8,092 nt of DNA from Candidatus Albibeggiatoa sp. nov. BB20 (GCA_016744725.1 JADGDW010000185.1:1-8092); one strand, 5' to 3'. Shown: positions 1 through 8,019, numbered from the stretch's first letter. The notes: generated from the sequence alone by a model not told the origin. Program-made: numbers and translations.

Positions 1-2
1 AG

Positions 3-3000
3 TGGCAACACAGAATTACACAGCAGCTACTAGATATTACTAGTAATTTAAATAATGTCACTTTTCAAAAATATAAAAAAGAGGAAACTGAAATACAAAA
101 AATTCTATTGTTAGAGTTGCTTTTTTACATGGCAAATAGTGACTATTACTCTCGAGTATTAATTAGAAGTATGAAAGGTTGGTTATTAAGTTTAAAACTT
201 TCTGAAAAATTACCTAAGAAAAATGTGAATAAAATTGTAGAAAAAATCCCTGATGCAAAAAGACTATTACAGAAATTATCCTTATGTATAGCAAAAAACT
301 CTAAGGATGTAGAAGCTATTGGCACATTTGTCAGTGCATGGGAATTTTTAAAATATAAGCAAAGCTTTGACGAAATTATTGTCACTCCAACAGATAGACC
401 CAATAGAGTTGAAGGTATCAATATTGTTTGCGACAAGAAAAAAAATAGCGAAAAAGAATTGGTTTTCACTAATATTCACTCTCGTTATGGACATAGTAAA
501 CTTTCTGCATTTAGTACAGCAGCAAGTAATAGGGGAATTAGAAATCTTTACCAAGGAGATGACAATTGGCAGAAACAAATAGGAAAAAGCAGTATTAATA
601 TACGCCAACTGATTCCTATTGATAGTGAAAATGTTATTGTTTTAGCTGATAGCTGCGTTGGTATAGCAAATAAATACCTGAAAGCTATAGACTGGCAAAT
701 CGATATAAAAGATATAACTTTGTGGTCTATGACTTATTATCCTGATTACAATCAAGACCAAGATGGCTTATTAGCCATAGGCGGAGAATGGCATAAAAAT
801 TTAGATGCTATTTTCACATATCGGTTTGATAATAAAAACCATGCTCATAAAAAGTTTCACCGTGTTAATAATAAATTATACTTGCCATCTAATTGGAGTA
901 GTCGTACCCGCTTTAGTCAACTGCAATGGGATGAAAAAGGTAACTTATGGGCTGTTACAGGCGACAGAGGCGAATTATTTTGTTGGGAAAATGCGCTTGC
1001 ACATATACAAGATATTAACTCTGGTTCTATTACAGCAAAACACTTGGCCTCTTGTGGACATACTCAACACGCGCTTGTAGTGACAGAAAACCATGTGTTA
1101 ACTGGCGGTGATACAGGCGTATTGCGGGCATTTAACCATAGTGGTCAATTATTGTGGGCAAATGTTTATGAAAGCTCTATTCGAGCGATTACAAGTACTT
1201 TATTAAATTCCGAGTCAGACCAGAAACTTTGTGCTGCTTTTGCAACTGTAACGGAAAATGGGCAATTAATTTTATGTAATGAAAATGGCATTCAACAGGG
1301 CTATTTCCGGACTTCTGGACATCACCATGTGAATAATATGGTGAGCAAAATTGTGGGAGCAAGTAAGACCCAACATCATCTAATTGGTATGTACTCAGGA
1401 GAAACCCGACTGGTTGAAGAAGTACCTCAAAATTGGCATCCGAGAGATTACCTAAATGTTGAACTGTACAAACCATGGGAAGATATTACATCTTCGATTC
1501 AAAAAGTAGCAGAAAATAAAAAGCTATGCCAGCAATGGTGTGGTCTTGATGATATTGAAATAGCAATTAAAGAACCTTATCGCGCAATATGGGCTGCACG
1601 GCAGCTAATAGAAAAATATCGAGATTATACCAATGTTATTAAACTGCTGAAGAATGAAAGGATAAAACAACGCTTTGACCCTGTTGTTAAAGAATTACAA
1701 ATAGGTTTGCTAGGTTTATTGGGAGAGTCGCTAAAAGAATTACCAGATGAATTTCATAAGGATATAATTGAATTATGTCGTGCTTCTCGATACTATGGTT
1801 TTACAAAATTTATTTTAAGAGTTCCAAAATTAGATAGCAATAATAATAAACAAATGGAATTATTGGGAACATTATCCAATATTGCTCATAAAAAAATATT
1901 AACTGGTGATGTCAGTGTTACTGCTGCCATATTACAACGTTTACGACTACAAGAAAAGTCAGGTAAGCCTGAGGACGATTTACAATATTTATTGTATAGA
2001 GCTATTCGAGAAATTAAAGTTTTTGAGCGTCAAGTACATATTGGTTATATAGAAAGCCTTTTTGCATTATTATTTAAACAAGCAGATTTAGATAAAAAAG
2101 GTATTTTAGGTGTATTTTTTCAAATAGAACACAAATACCCTAGATTAATTAAACTATTTAAAAAACGCAAAGAAACGGTTAATAAATTTGTTACTTGGTT
2201 AAATCTCTATAGCCAAACTTTATTTAATGAGCCTGATTTTCTATTATGGGTAAACTTAGCTCCTGAACTACTAAAACATCAGGTAAACAAACAAGTCATA
2301 AAAAATATATTAAAAGACCCGAAAATTGGCAGAGAAGCGGATAGAAAGCTATTACAATCCTACCTCAATTTATTTCCTAATAGTAATATCTGTGGTACAC
2401 ATTTAGATAAAGATTGGTCTCAGTACTTAGAGTTAGTTAAAGCTCTCCGTACAGGCTCTAGTCAAATAAATAATCATACTATATCTAGTGAAGATGCTGC
2501 TCAATGGTTCGAAACACATGAAAATTTATTGAACAAAGATAAAATTCAGCCTCTTTTAAGAAGTTTTGAAAAGTTATTATTTAATGAATGGTTATCTGAA
2601 TTAACACAGCTTCGACATGTACTTGTATTGCCAAAGCCATATTCTCTTATACATGAGCAAAGTACTATATCCCTGTCCAATGAATTCAAAGAGGTTTTTC
2701 AACGTTTTTTCCAAGTTATGTATGAAATAGGTTATGAGCAAGACGGTATCTTTTGTCAAGCACATCATGTCTTAGGATGTAGTGGTTATTTAGAACCCGT
2801 TGTTTCATTGCGTGGACACCAACATTCAAAGCAAGTGAAAACGCATCAAGAAAGCTTATTAGCTGAACTCAAGATATTTGCAACAGATGAGAAATTACCA
2901 AATGATGCCGACCTTGTATACAAACAATGTGAGAAAAAACCTTTCTTAATTATACCCTTGCTTGGTATCAATCCTTTATGGAATGAATCAAATAATTATC

Positions 3001-4439
3001 TATTTAATCAAGCTGATATACCACGAGATAAATATCTTGCCACATTTGTGTTTATTTTTTCTAGCACTAAAGATATTTTAGAAGAACAGCCCGATAGTCG
3101 GAAGACATTACTCACGATTTTACGTCAAATCAATCAATATATAACAATTGAACGTACTAAAAATCAAAACAAACAATATGAGATTTTAAGCCGATTAGAA
3201 CATCATTACTTTCATAATAATCATTATGATGAGCAGGGCTTATTTTTGGCAGCTAAGGACTTAACGAGTGCTTCAGGTGGTTTGTTAGCAATGGAAAATA
3301 CTGCAACAAATTGGCTAGATGTCCGCATTAGTAGAGGAACTGAAAATACATATTTGACCCATACTCAATTTGATACAAGAGATAACCAAAACCCAGTTAC
3401 TCGTTGTTGGTCAGATTCTAAATTATTGTCTATCCCAAAACTGGCTCAGAACAATTTATATAAAAAATTCTATCAACTTATAGATATAGATGAAGATAAT
3501 CTAGAGCCTAATACCACTAACATAAAAAAATGGTTAGACAAAAGTGTAGATGGCTCTATGTTGATAGCACCTATATTTAAGGGTTCAACCAATAATAAAC
3601 TAGTAAAAGTTGGGATTTTATTGTTAAGCAGCCATAAACCCAAGTTTTTTACTACAGAAAAAGTAGCAATTGTAGAACAGTTACTACAAAAAATTCACTG
3701 GGTATTAGAAACAATTAAGCTAAGAGAGCAACAAGAATATATGCAAGGTTTATTTTTGCACGAAATTCGCTCTGTAGTTATACCCATAGCCCAAAATGTA
3801 GATTTCATGTCAAAATCACCTCAAGATAAAATGCCTGAACAACTAATGAATGTAAAACGTTATGCAGATAAAGCCAAAGATTTAGTAGAGAATTATTTAA
3901 GTATTACAGGCTCTTTTGTTGATAAAAACAGTACATTTAAAGATACCTATCGAACCATTAGCCGTTTTTTAGATTTAAATAAAACCAGAATAGAGTTGAG
4001 TCAGCAAAAGGTCACGATTAAAACACCAAATCATAAATTATGGCATGATGCTCACTTAGTGGGCATAAAATCAGTTTATGAACGAGTCGTTAGAGTATTG
4101 TTAGATAATGCTTTAAAATATGGTGGCAACCATGCTGATATTAATATTACTGTCAATAAAGTAGGCAAAATGTGGCAACTCACTATTACCAATCCGGGGT
4201 ATATGACCAAAGAAGAAAATCAGCTCAAATTTGAGGCATTTAAATTTTCATTGGATAGGGAGCCAAATAAAGCTCCAACAGGTACACATCTGGGGTTAGC
4301 CGCAAGTAAAAGAGTAGTAGAAGCTTATGACGGTCAACTTTTAGTTGAGAATTATAGTGAATATGGTGAAAAGCGAGTAATAGCGACGTTGCTTTGGCCG
4401 CTTGCGCTAGAATCAGAACAAGGAGAACATCATGAGTGA
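3..4439 (+). CDS. Giant soluble histidine-kinase-like sensor (propeller-like, helical, two GAF-like, HisKA/HATPase), 5' partial
   Basis: The frame is open with no stop from base 3 to the TGA at 4437-4439, so the gene starts left of the window. A TTG at 108 is only an internal codon. Numbering from the codon at base 3 (at least 1478 residues): helical 1-120; propeller-like blades about 150-475, with blade signatures such as TGDRGELFCW and GGDTGVLRAF; helical 490-885; GAF-like regions about 895-1050 and 1071-1240; kinase core 1241-1467. The core shows an H-box with LHEIR (likely phospho-His1253, codon 3759-3761), an N-box LLDNALKYG (Asn1369), a reduced G1 box (NPG instead of DxGxG), an F-box-like FEAFKFS and a G2 box GTHLGL. 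No transmembrane stretch is seen, so it is probably cytosolic. The stop overlaps the next gene's start, so the regulator is its likely phosphotransfer partner. Kinase identity is firm; the propeller and GAF calls come from sequence appearance and need profile searches. The signal sensed is unknown. Confidence 0.85.
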   Translation, partial: WQHRITQQLLDITSNLNNVTFQKYKKEETEIQKILLLELLFYMANSDYYSRVLIRSMKGWLLSLKLSEKLPKKNVNKIVEKIPDAKRLLQKLSLCIAKNSKDVEAIGTFVSAWEFLKYKQSFDEIIVTPTDRPNRVEGINIVCDKKKNSEKELVFTNIHSRYGHSKLSAFSTAASNRGIRNLYQGDDNWQKQIGKSSINIRQLIPIDSENVIVLADSCVGIANKYLKAIDWQIDIKDITLWSMTYYPDYNQDQDGLLAIGGEWHKNLDAIFTYRFDNKNHAHKKFHRVNNKLYLPSNWSSRTRFSQLQWDEKGNLWAVTGDRGELFCWENALAHIQDINSGSITAKHLASCGHTQHALVVTENHVLTGGDTGVLRAFNHSGQLLWANVYESSIRAITSTLLNSESDQKLCAAFATVTENGQLILCNENGIQQGYFRTSGHHHVNNMVSKIVGASKTQHHLIGMYSGETRLVEEVPQNWHPRDYLNVELYKPWEDITSSIQKVAENKKLCQQWCGLDDIEIAIKEPYRAIWAARQLIEKYRDYTNVIKLLKNERIKQRFDPVVKELQIGLLGLLGESLKELPDEFHKDIIELCRASRYYGFTKFILRVPKLDSNNNKQMELLGTLSNIAHKKILTGDVSVTAAILQRLRLQEKSGKPEDDLQYLLYRAIREIKVFERQVHIGYIESLFALLFKQADLDKKGILGVFFQIEHKYPRLIKLFKKRKETVNKFVTWLNLYSQTLFNEPDFLLWVNLAPELLKHQVNKQVIKNILKDPKIGREADRKLLQSYLNLFPNSNICGTHLDKDWSQYLELVKALRTGSSQINNHTISSEDAAQWFETHENLLNKDKIQPLLRSFEKLLFNEWLSELTQLRHVLVLPKPYSLIHEQSTISLSNEFKEVFQRFFQVMYEIGYEQDGIFCQAHHVLGCSGYLEPVVSLRGHQHSKQVKTHQESLLAELKIFATDEKLPNDADLVYKQCEKKPFLIIPLLGINPLWNESNNYLFNQADIPRDKYLATFVFIFSSTKDILEEQPDSRKTLLTILRQINQYITIERTKNQNKQYEILSRLEHHYFHNNHYDEQGLFLAAKDLTSASGGLLAMENTATNWLDVRISRGTENTYLTHTQFDTRDNQNPVTRCWSDSKLLSIPKLAQNNLYKKFYQLIDIDEDNLEPNTTNIKKWLDKSVDGSMLIAPIFKGSTNNKLVKVGILLLSSHKPKFFTTEKVAIVEQLLQKIHWVLETIKLREQQEYMQGLFLHEIRSVVIPIAQNVDFMSKSPQDKMPEQLMNVKRYADKAKDLVENYLSITGSFVDKNSTFKDTYRTISRFLDLNKTRIELSQQKVTIKTPNHKLWHDAHLVGIKSVYERVVRVLLDNALKYGGNHADINITVNKVGKMWQLTITNPGYMTKEENQLKFEAFKFSLDREPNKAPTGTHLGLAASKRVVEAYDGQLLVENYSEYGEKRVIATLLWPLALESEQGEHHE
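4420..4425 (+). promoter_or_regulatory. Ribosome binding site of the response regulator, inside the kinase gene
   Basis: AAGGAG lies six bases before the ATG at 4432, inside the last codons of the kinase gene. This near-consensus site fixes the regulator's start and, with the 8-base gene overlap, points to translational coupling. Confidence 0.8.
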
Positions 4440-4860
4440 TATTAGGGGTAAAAAAATCTTAATTGCCGAAGATCGAATAGAAACAGTTCAATATTTAATA
4501 GATGCTCTAAAAGCTGAAGATGCTGTAGTAAAATATGTTCAGAATTTAACAGATGCTTATACTCACCTCAATAAAAATCAGGTGGATTTAGCTTTAATAG
4601 ATTTAAATATTCCACCAATTCCAGATGAACTGAAGGAATATGTACAAAAACTTAAAATCAGAGGCAATACGCTCAACCAAGGGCAAACACTAGGTGTATG
4701 GTTAGATGAAAAAAAGCCAAATATTAAGTACGCTTACCTAACAGCTTTTCCGATTGCACTTGATACAAGAACGGTCAAGTCTCAAAAAAATATTACAATA
4801 TTAGACAAGTTTAGTGATGACCTAGCTTATGATATTAAAGGATTATTATCTTCCAAATAA
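4432..4860 (+). CDS. Single-domain response regulator (receiver only)
   Basis: This 142-residue protein is a CheY-like receiver with no output domain. Visible marks are the acidic pair Glu13-Asp14 (ILIAEDR), the phospho-acceptor Asp57 in LALIDLN, the switch Thr104 in YLTAF and the conserved Lys126 in ILDKF. All catalytic positions are present, so it should be phosphorylated, most likely by the overlapping upstream kinase. Between Asp57 and the helix resembling alpha 3 (GQTLGVWLDEK) there are roughly 15-20 more residues than in a minimal receiver, including a charged segment ELKEYVQKLKIRG. The start is fixed by an AAGGAG site at 4420-4425, and the gene overlaps the kinase by 8 bases. With no DNA-binding or enzymatic domain it would act by protein contact, as a phosphate sink, or as feedback on the kinase; which of these is unknown. 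It is followed closely by a terminator hairpin. Confidence 0.88.
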   Translation: MSDIRGKKILIAEDRIETVQYLIDALKAEDAVVKYVQNLTDAYTHLNKNQVDLALIDLNIPPIPDELKEYVQKLKIRGNTLNQGQTLGVWLDEKKPNIKYAYLTAFPIALDTRTVKSQKNITILDKFSDDLAYDIKGLLSSK

Positions 4861-4868
4861 CCAAACAC

Positions 4869-4904
4869 AAAAAAACCCCAACGCGATAAAGCCATCGGGG
4901 TTTT
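4869..4904. terminator. Intrinsic terminator between convergent genes, probably bidirectional
   Basis: AAAACCCC at 4872-4879 pairs perfectly with GGGGTTTT at 4897-4904 around a 17-base loop that contains a further CGAT/ATCG pairing. Read on the minus strand the stem runs into seven T (complement of A 4869-4875), a good terminator for aceA. On the plus strand only four T follow, so it is weaker for the regulator gene. It lies in the 78-base gap between the two 3' ends. Confidence 0.82.
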
Positions 4905-4938
4905 AGAACTTCTTAAGAAATAACTAATAAATCAAATC

Positions 4939-6246
4939 TTAGAATTGTTCTTCTTCAGTAGAACCTGTTAATGCAGTAACAGAAGACGCGCCACCTTGAA
5001 TAACAGTTGTTACGTCATCAAAATAACCTGCGCCAACTTCTTGTTGGTGAGATACGAAAGTGTAACCTTTATCACGTGCAGCAAATTCTGGTTCTTGAAC
5101 CATTTCTGTGTAGTGTTTCATGCCTTCGCCACGCGCATAGTTATATGCAAAATCAAACGTGTTGTACCACATTGAGTGGATACCCGCCAAAGTGATGAAC
5201 TGGTATTTATAACCTAATGCTGACAAATCTTCTTGGAAAGATGCGATTTGGCTGTCAGATAAGTTTTTCTTCCAGTTGAAAGAAGGTGAGCAGTTATAAG
5301 ACAATAATTGCCCAGGACATGCTGCATGTACCGCTTGTGCGAATTCGCGTGCGAAACCAATATCAGGCGTACCTGTTTCACACCAAACTAAATCAGCGTA
5401 AGGCGCGTAAGCCACACCACGACTGATCGCTTGCTCTAAACCATTTTTAACATTGTAGAAACCTTCAGCAGTACGTTCACCTGTGCAGAATGGTTTGTCG
5501 TTAGGATCAAAATCAGAAGTCAATAAGTTAGCTGCTTCTGCATCAGTACGCGCTAAAATGAGAGTAGGCACGCCCATTACGTCAGACGCTAAACGTGCAG
5601 CGATTAATTTTTGAATTGCTTCTTGAGTAGGAACTAATACTTTACCACCCATGTGACCACATTTTTTCACAGCCGCTAATTGATCTTCAAAGTGAACGCC
5701 AGCAGCACCCGCAGTAATCATGTTTTTCATCAATTCATAAGCGTTTAAAACACCGCCGAAACCAGCTTCTGCGTCAGCAACGATAGGTAAGAAATAATCA
5801 ATAAATTCTTTGTCATCAGGGTTAACGCCTTTACCCCATTGGATTTCGTCAGCACGTTTGAACGTGTTATTGATACGACGTACCATAGTAGGTACAGAAT
5901 CGTAAGCATATAAAGATTGGTCAGGATACATTGTTTCTGAAGTGTTACCATCAGCCGCAACTTGCCAACCTGATAAGTAAACTGCTTCTAAACCCGCTTT
6001 AGCTTGTTGCATCGCTTGACCAGCAGTGATTGCACCGAAAGCATTCACATAGCCTTTTTTAGCTGTGCCGTTGACTTTTCCCCAAAGTTTGTCCGCACCA
6101 TTTTTCGCGTACGTATATTCAGGTTGTACAGAACCGCGTAAACGCACCACATCTTCAGCAGTGTAACCACGTTTTACATTTGCCCAACGAGGATTTTCTG
6201 CCCATTCTTTTTCTAATGCTGCGATTGCTTCTTGTCTGCTGCTCAT
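4939..6246 (-). CDS. aceA: Isocitrate lyase
   Basis: It cleaves isocitrate to glyoxylate and succinate, the first step of the glyoxylate shunt, in the cytosol. The 435-residue length matches the E. coli enzyme (434). The catalytic signature KKCGHMGGK is present with Cys196, and the metal/substrate segment VADAEAGFGG is at 157-165. SGWQVAADGN (92-101) and the C-terminal end TGSTEEEQF are also typical of the family. The ATG at 6244-6246 is preceded by AGGAAG at eight bases' distance, and the N-terminus begins where known enzymes begin, so the start is secure. It lies 171 bases downstream of aceB on the same strand. No aceK (isocitrate dehydrogenase kinase/phosphatase) follows, unlike the E. coli aceBAK operon; the next gene is convergent. 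Base composition is clearly richer in G+C than the kinase gene. Confidence 0.98.
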   Translation of the reverse strand: MSSRQEAIAALEKEWAENPRWANVKRGYTAEDVVRLRGSVQPEYTYAKNGADKLWGKVNGTAKKGYVNAFGAITAGQAMQQAKAGLEAVYLSGWQVAADGNTSETMYPDQSLYAYDSVPTMVRRINNTFKRADEIQWGKGVNPDDKEFIDYFLPIVADAEAGFGGVLNAYELMKNMITAGAAGVHFEDQLAAVKKCGHMGGKVLVPTQEAIQKLIAARLASDVMGVPTLILARTDAEAANLLTSDFDPNDKPFCTGERTAEGFYNVKNGLEQAISRGVAYAPYADLVWCETGTPDIGFAREFAQAVHAACPGQLLSYNCSPSFNWKKNLSDSQIASFQEDLSALGYKYQFITLAGIHSMWYNTFDFAYNYARGEGMKHYTEMVQEPEFAARDKGYTFVSHQQEVGAGYFDDVTTVIQGGASSVTALTGSTEEEQF

Positions 6247-6254
6247 CGGCGTAT

Positions 6255-6260
6255 CTTCCT
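6255..6260 (-). promoter_or_regulatory. Ribosome binding site of aceA
   Basis: AGGAAG on the minus strand sits eight bases before the aceA ATG and supports that start. Confidence 0.7.
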
Positions 6261-6268
6261 GTCTCTCG

Positions 6269-6286
6269 GTTAAAAGTTAAAGTTAA
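6269..6286. repeat. Three short direct repeats (GTTAA) in the aceA leader
   Basis: GTTAA occurs at 6269-6273, 6276-6280 and 6282-6286 on the plus strand (TTAAC on the minus strand), about 25-40 bases before the aceA start. Possible roles are a binding site or simply an unstructured AT-rich leader. In AT-rich intergenic DNA this can arise by chance. Confidence 0.35.
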
Positions 6287-6301
6287 GATTGTTATTTAAA
6301 G

Positions 6302-6330
6302 TTTATAAAAATCGACTACTCGCCACTAAT
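6302..6330 (-). promoter_or_regulatory. Possible aceA promoter
   Basis: On the minus strand TATAAA (plus 6302-6307) is a plausible -10 element that would give a leader of roughly 50 bases. The hexamer 17 bases upstream (ATTAGT, plus 6325-6330) matches a -35 poorly, so a separate aceA promoter may need an activator or may not exist. Confidence 0.25.
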
Positions 6331-6339
6331 TAAAAGGAG

Positions 6340-6384
6340 CACAGCCCTTGGTTGAAAAAGTTTACACTCTCTCTAAGGGTTGTG
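6340..6384. repeat. Inverted repeat in the aceB-aceA gap
   Basis: The arms CACAGCCCTT (6340-6349) and AAGGGTTGTG (6375-6384) pair over ten positions with one G-T wobble on the plus strand, or one A-C mismatch on the minus strand, around a 25-base loop. On the minus strand, the sense strand for both ace genes, it begins about 34 bases after the aceB stop and is followed by CTCCTTTTAATT. It could be a weak terminator or attenuator, an mRNA-stabilising hairpin, or an operator for a dimeric regulator. The long loop and interrupted T-run argue against a strong terminator. Confidence 0.45.
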
Positions 6385-6417
6385 GACTGTACATCCTTGA
6401 AATGAGGAAATCAAAAT

Positions 6418-8013
6418 CTAAGCAATGTGCTCGTAAGCCACTGAAGTTAAGAATTCAGCAAACTCATCTTGCGTACTGATTTGTTCCATTAACTTAGCCG
6501 CTAAGCCATACTGACTACCTGCATAAGCTTCGTCACCCATACCAGCGCGAATCTTATCTAATTCTTCACCAATCACTTGTTGAACTAATTCTACAGTCAC
6601 GTTACGACCATCGTTCAACACACCTGCGGGATAATGCACCCACTGCCACAATTGTGCACGGGCAATTTCTGCTGTCGCTGCATCTTCCATCAAATTATTG
6701 ATAGGCACACAACCATTACCGCTTAACCATGACGCCATATAATGCAATGCAGCACTGACGTTATTACGTAAACCACCTTCAGTGATTTCGCCATCAGTCG
6801 GCATATCAGGGGCTTCCACCAAATCAGCCGCGGTGATATTCACATCTTCACGCAACTTATCTTTTTGGTTTGGCTGAGGCATATGCTTGTCAAAGATTTC
6901 CATCGCAACAGGCACTAAACCCGGATGCGCAACCCAAGTACCATCATGACCATTCATCGCTTCGCGTTCTTTATCGGCACGCACTTTAGTCAATGCGGCT
7001 TCATTCGCTACTGGGTCAGATTTAATCGGGATTTGTGCAGCCATACCACCCATTGCATGAGCACCACGACGGTGACAAGTCTTAATCACTAACAATGAAT
7101 ACGCATTTAAGAAGCCTTTATCCATTGTGACTTGACTACGGTCAGGTAATACATAAGCAGGATTTTTATGGAAACGCTTGATATAACTGAAAATATAATC
7201 CCAACGTCCGCAGTTTAAGCCAACGCAGTGATCTTTCAATTCGTACAAGAATTCATCAATTTCGAATGATGCCAAAATGGTTTCAATCAAAATAGTGGCT
7301 TTAATCGTACCGCGTTTTAAACCTAATTCGTCTTGTGCGAAATTAAAAATGTCGTTCCATAAACGCACTTCTAAATGGCTTTCCATTTTTGGTAAATAGA
7401 AATAAGGGCCAGAACCTTTCGCAAGCAAGTTTTTCGCATTATGGAATAAGTACAAGCCGAAATCTAAGAATGCACCTGGAATCGGTTGACCGTCTAATAA
7501 CACATGTTTTTCAGGTAAATGCCAACCACGAGGACGGACTAATAATGTCGCGATTTGCTCATTTAACTTGTATTGTTTGCCTTCTGGGCTGGTGTAGTCA
7601 ATCGTGCGGTTAATCGCATCACGCAAGTTGATTTGACCTTCAATCATCAATTCCCACGTGGGGCTACTTGCATCTTCAAAGTCAGCCATGAATACTTTCG
7701 CGCCTGAGTTCAACGCATTGATAATCATCTTACGCTCAACAGGGCCTGTGATTTCAACACGACGATTTTGTAAGTCTGCTGGTGTTTCTGCGACCTTCCA
7801 ATCACTTTCACGCACGGATTTAGTTTCAGGCAAGAAGTCAGGCATAACACCTGCGTCAAGCTGCTTTTGGCGTTCCACTCGACGTGCTAATAATTCATCG
7901 CGACGTGCGGTAAATTTGCGGGCAATTGCTTCCACAAAACTTAACGCTTCATCGGTCAAAATCTCTTTGTATTCAGGTTTCAACTCAGCACGTATGTCCA
8001 GAGATATTGCCAT
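6418..8013 (-). CDS. aceB: Malate synthase A
   Basis: It condenses glyoxylate with acetyl-CoA to malate, the second step of the glyoxylate shunt. The 531-residue length fits the A isoform (E. coli 533) rather than the roughly 720-residue G form. Visible family marks are VEITGPVERKM (86-96), FMADFED (108-114), the catalytic Arg160 in LLVRPRGW, metal ligands Glu244 (LIET) and Asp272 (GRWD), QVTMDKGFLNAY (294-305), GHDGTWVAHPGL (355-366), and the catalytic base Asp444 in LMEDAATAEIAR. Catalytic and metal residues sit at a near-constant offset from those of the E. coli enzyme. The ATG at 8011-8013 has a GAGGGA site six bases upstream. It ends in TAG and precedes aceA with a 171-base gap, consistent with an aceBA operon in which aceA may also have its own promoter. 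Confidence 0.98.
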   Translation of the reverse strand: MAISLDIRAELKPEYKEILTDEALSFVEAIARKFTARRDELLARRVERQKQLDAGVMPDFLPETKSVRESDWKVAETPADLQNRRVEITGPVERKMIINALNSGAKVFMADFEDASSPTWELMIEGQINLRDAINRTIDYTSPEGKQYKLNEQIATLLVRPRGWHLPEKHVLLDGQPIPGAFLDFGLYLFHNAKNLLAKGSGPYFYLPKMESHLEVRLWNDIFNFAQDELGLKRGTIKATILIETILASFEIDEFLYELKDHCVGLNCGRWDYIFSYIKRFHKNPAYVLPDRSQVTMDKGFLNAYSLLVIKTCHRRGAHAMGGMAAQIPIKSDPVANEAALTKVRADKEREAMNGHDGTWVAHPGLVPVAMEIFDKHMPQPNQKDKLREDVNITAADLVEAPDMPTDGEITEGGLRNNVSAALHYMASWLSGNGCVPINNLMEDAATAEIARAQLWQWVHYPAGVLNDGRNVTVELVQQVIGEELDKIRAGMGDEAYAGSQYGLAAKLMEQISTQDEFAEFLTSVAYEHIA

Positions 8014-8019
8014 GCTCGC

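Noticed and set aside
108..131. TTG at 108 or ATG at 129 as the kinase start codon
   Set aside because: The frame is open back to base 3 with protein-like codons, and no properly spaced ribosome binding site precedes either codon, so the gene is treated as 5' partial.
146..1476. Minus-strand open frames of 86-107 codons (146-469, 348-608, 1189-1476) and plus-strand frames at 367-582 and 805-1080 inside the kinase gene
   Set aside because: They lie wholly within the long coding frame, show no recognisable domain, and are expected by chance opposite or alongside AT-rich coding DNA.
3..4439. Transmembrane sensor kinase
   Set aside because: Hydrophobic patches such as GLLGLL and FVFIFSS are too short or amphipathic for membrane helices; no candidate reaches about 18 hydrophobic residues.
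6340..6384. Inverted repeat called as a strong intrinsic terminator of aceB
   Set aside because: The loop is about 25 bases, the sense strand has an A-C mismatch, and the following T-run is short and offset, so it is kept only as an inverted repeat of uncertain role.
5007..7613. Open frames overlapping aceA and aceB (plus 5007-5195 and 7389-7613, minus 5745-5960)
   Set aside because: They overlap two well-conserved enzymes in other frames and have no recognisable protein features.
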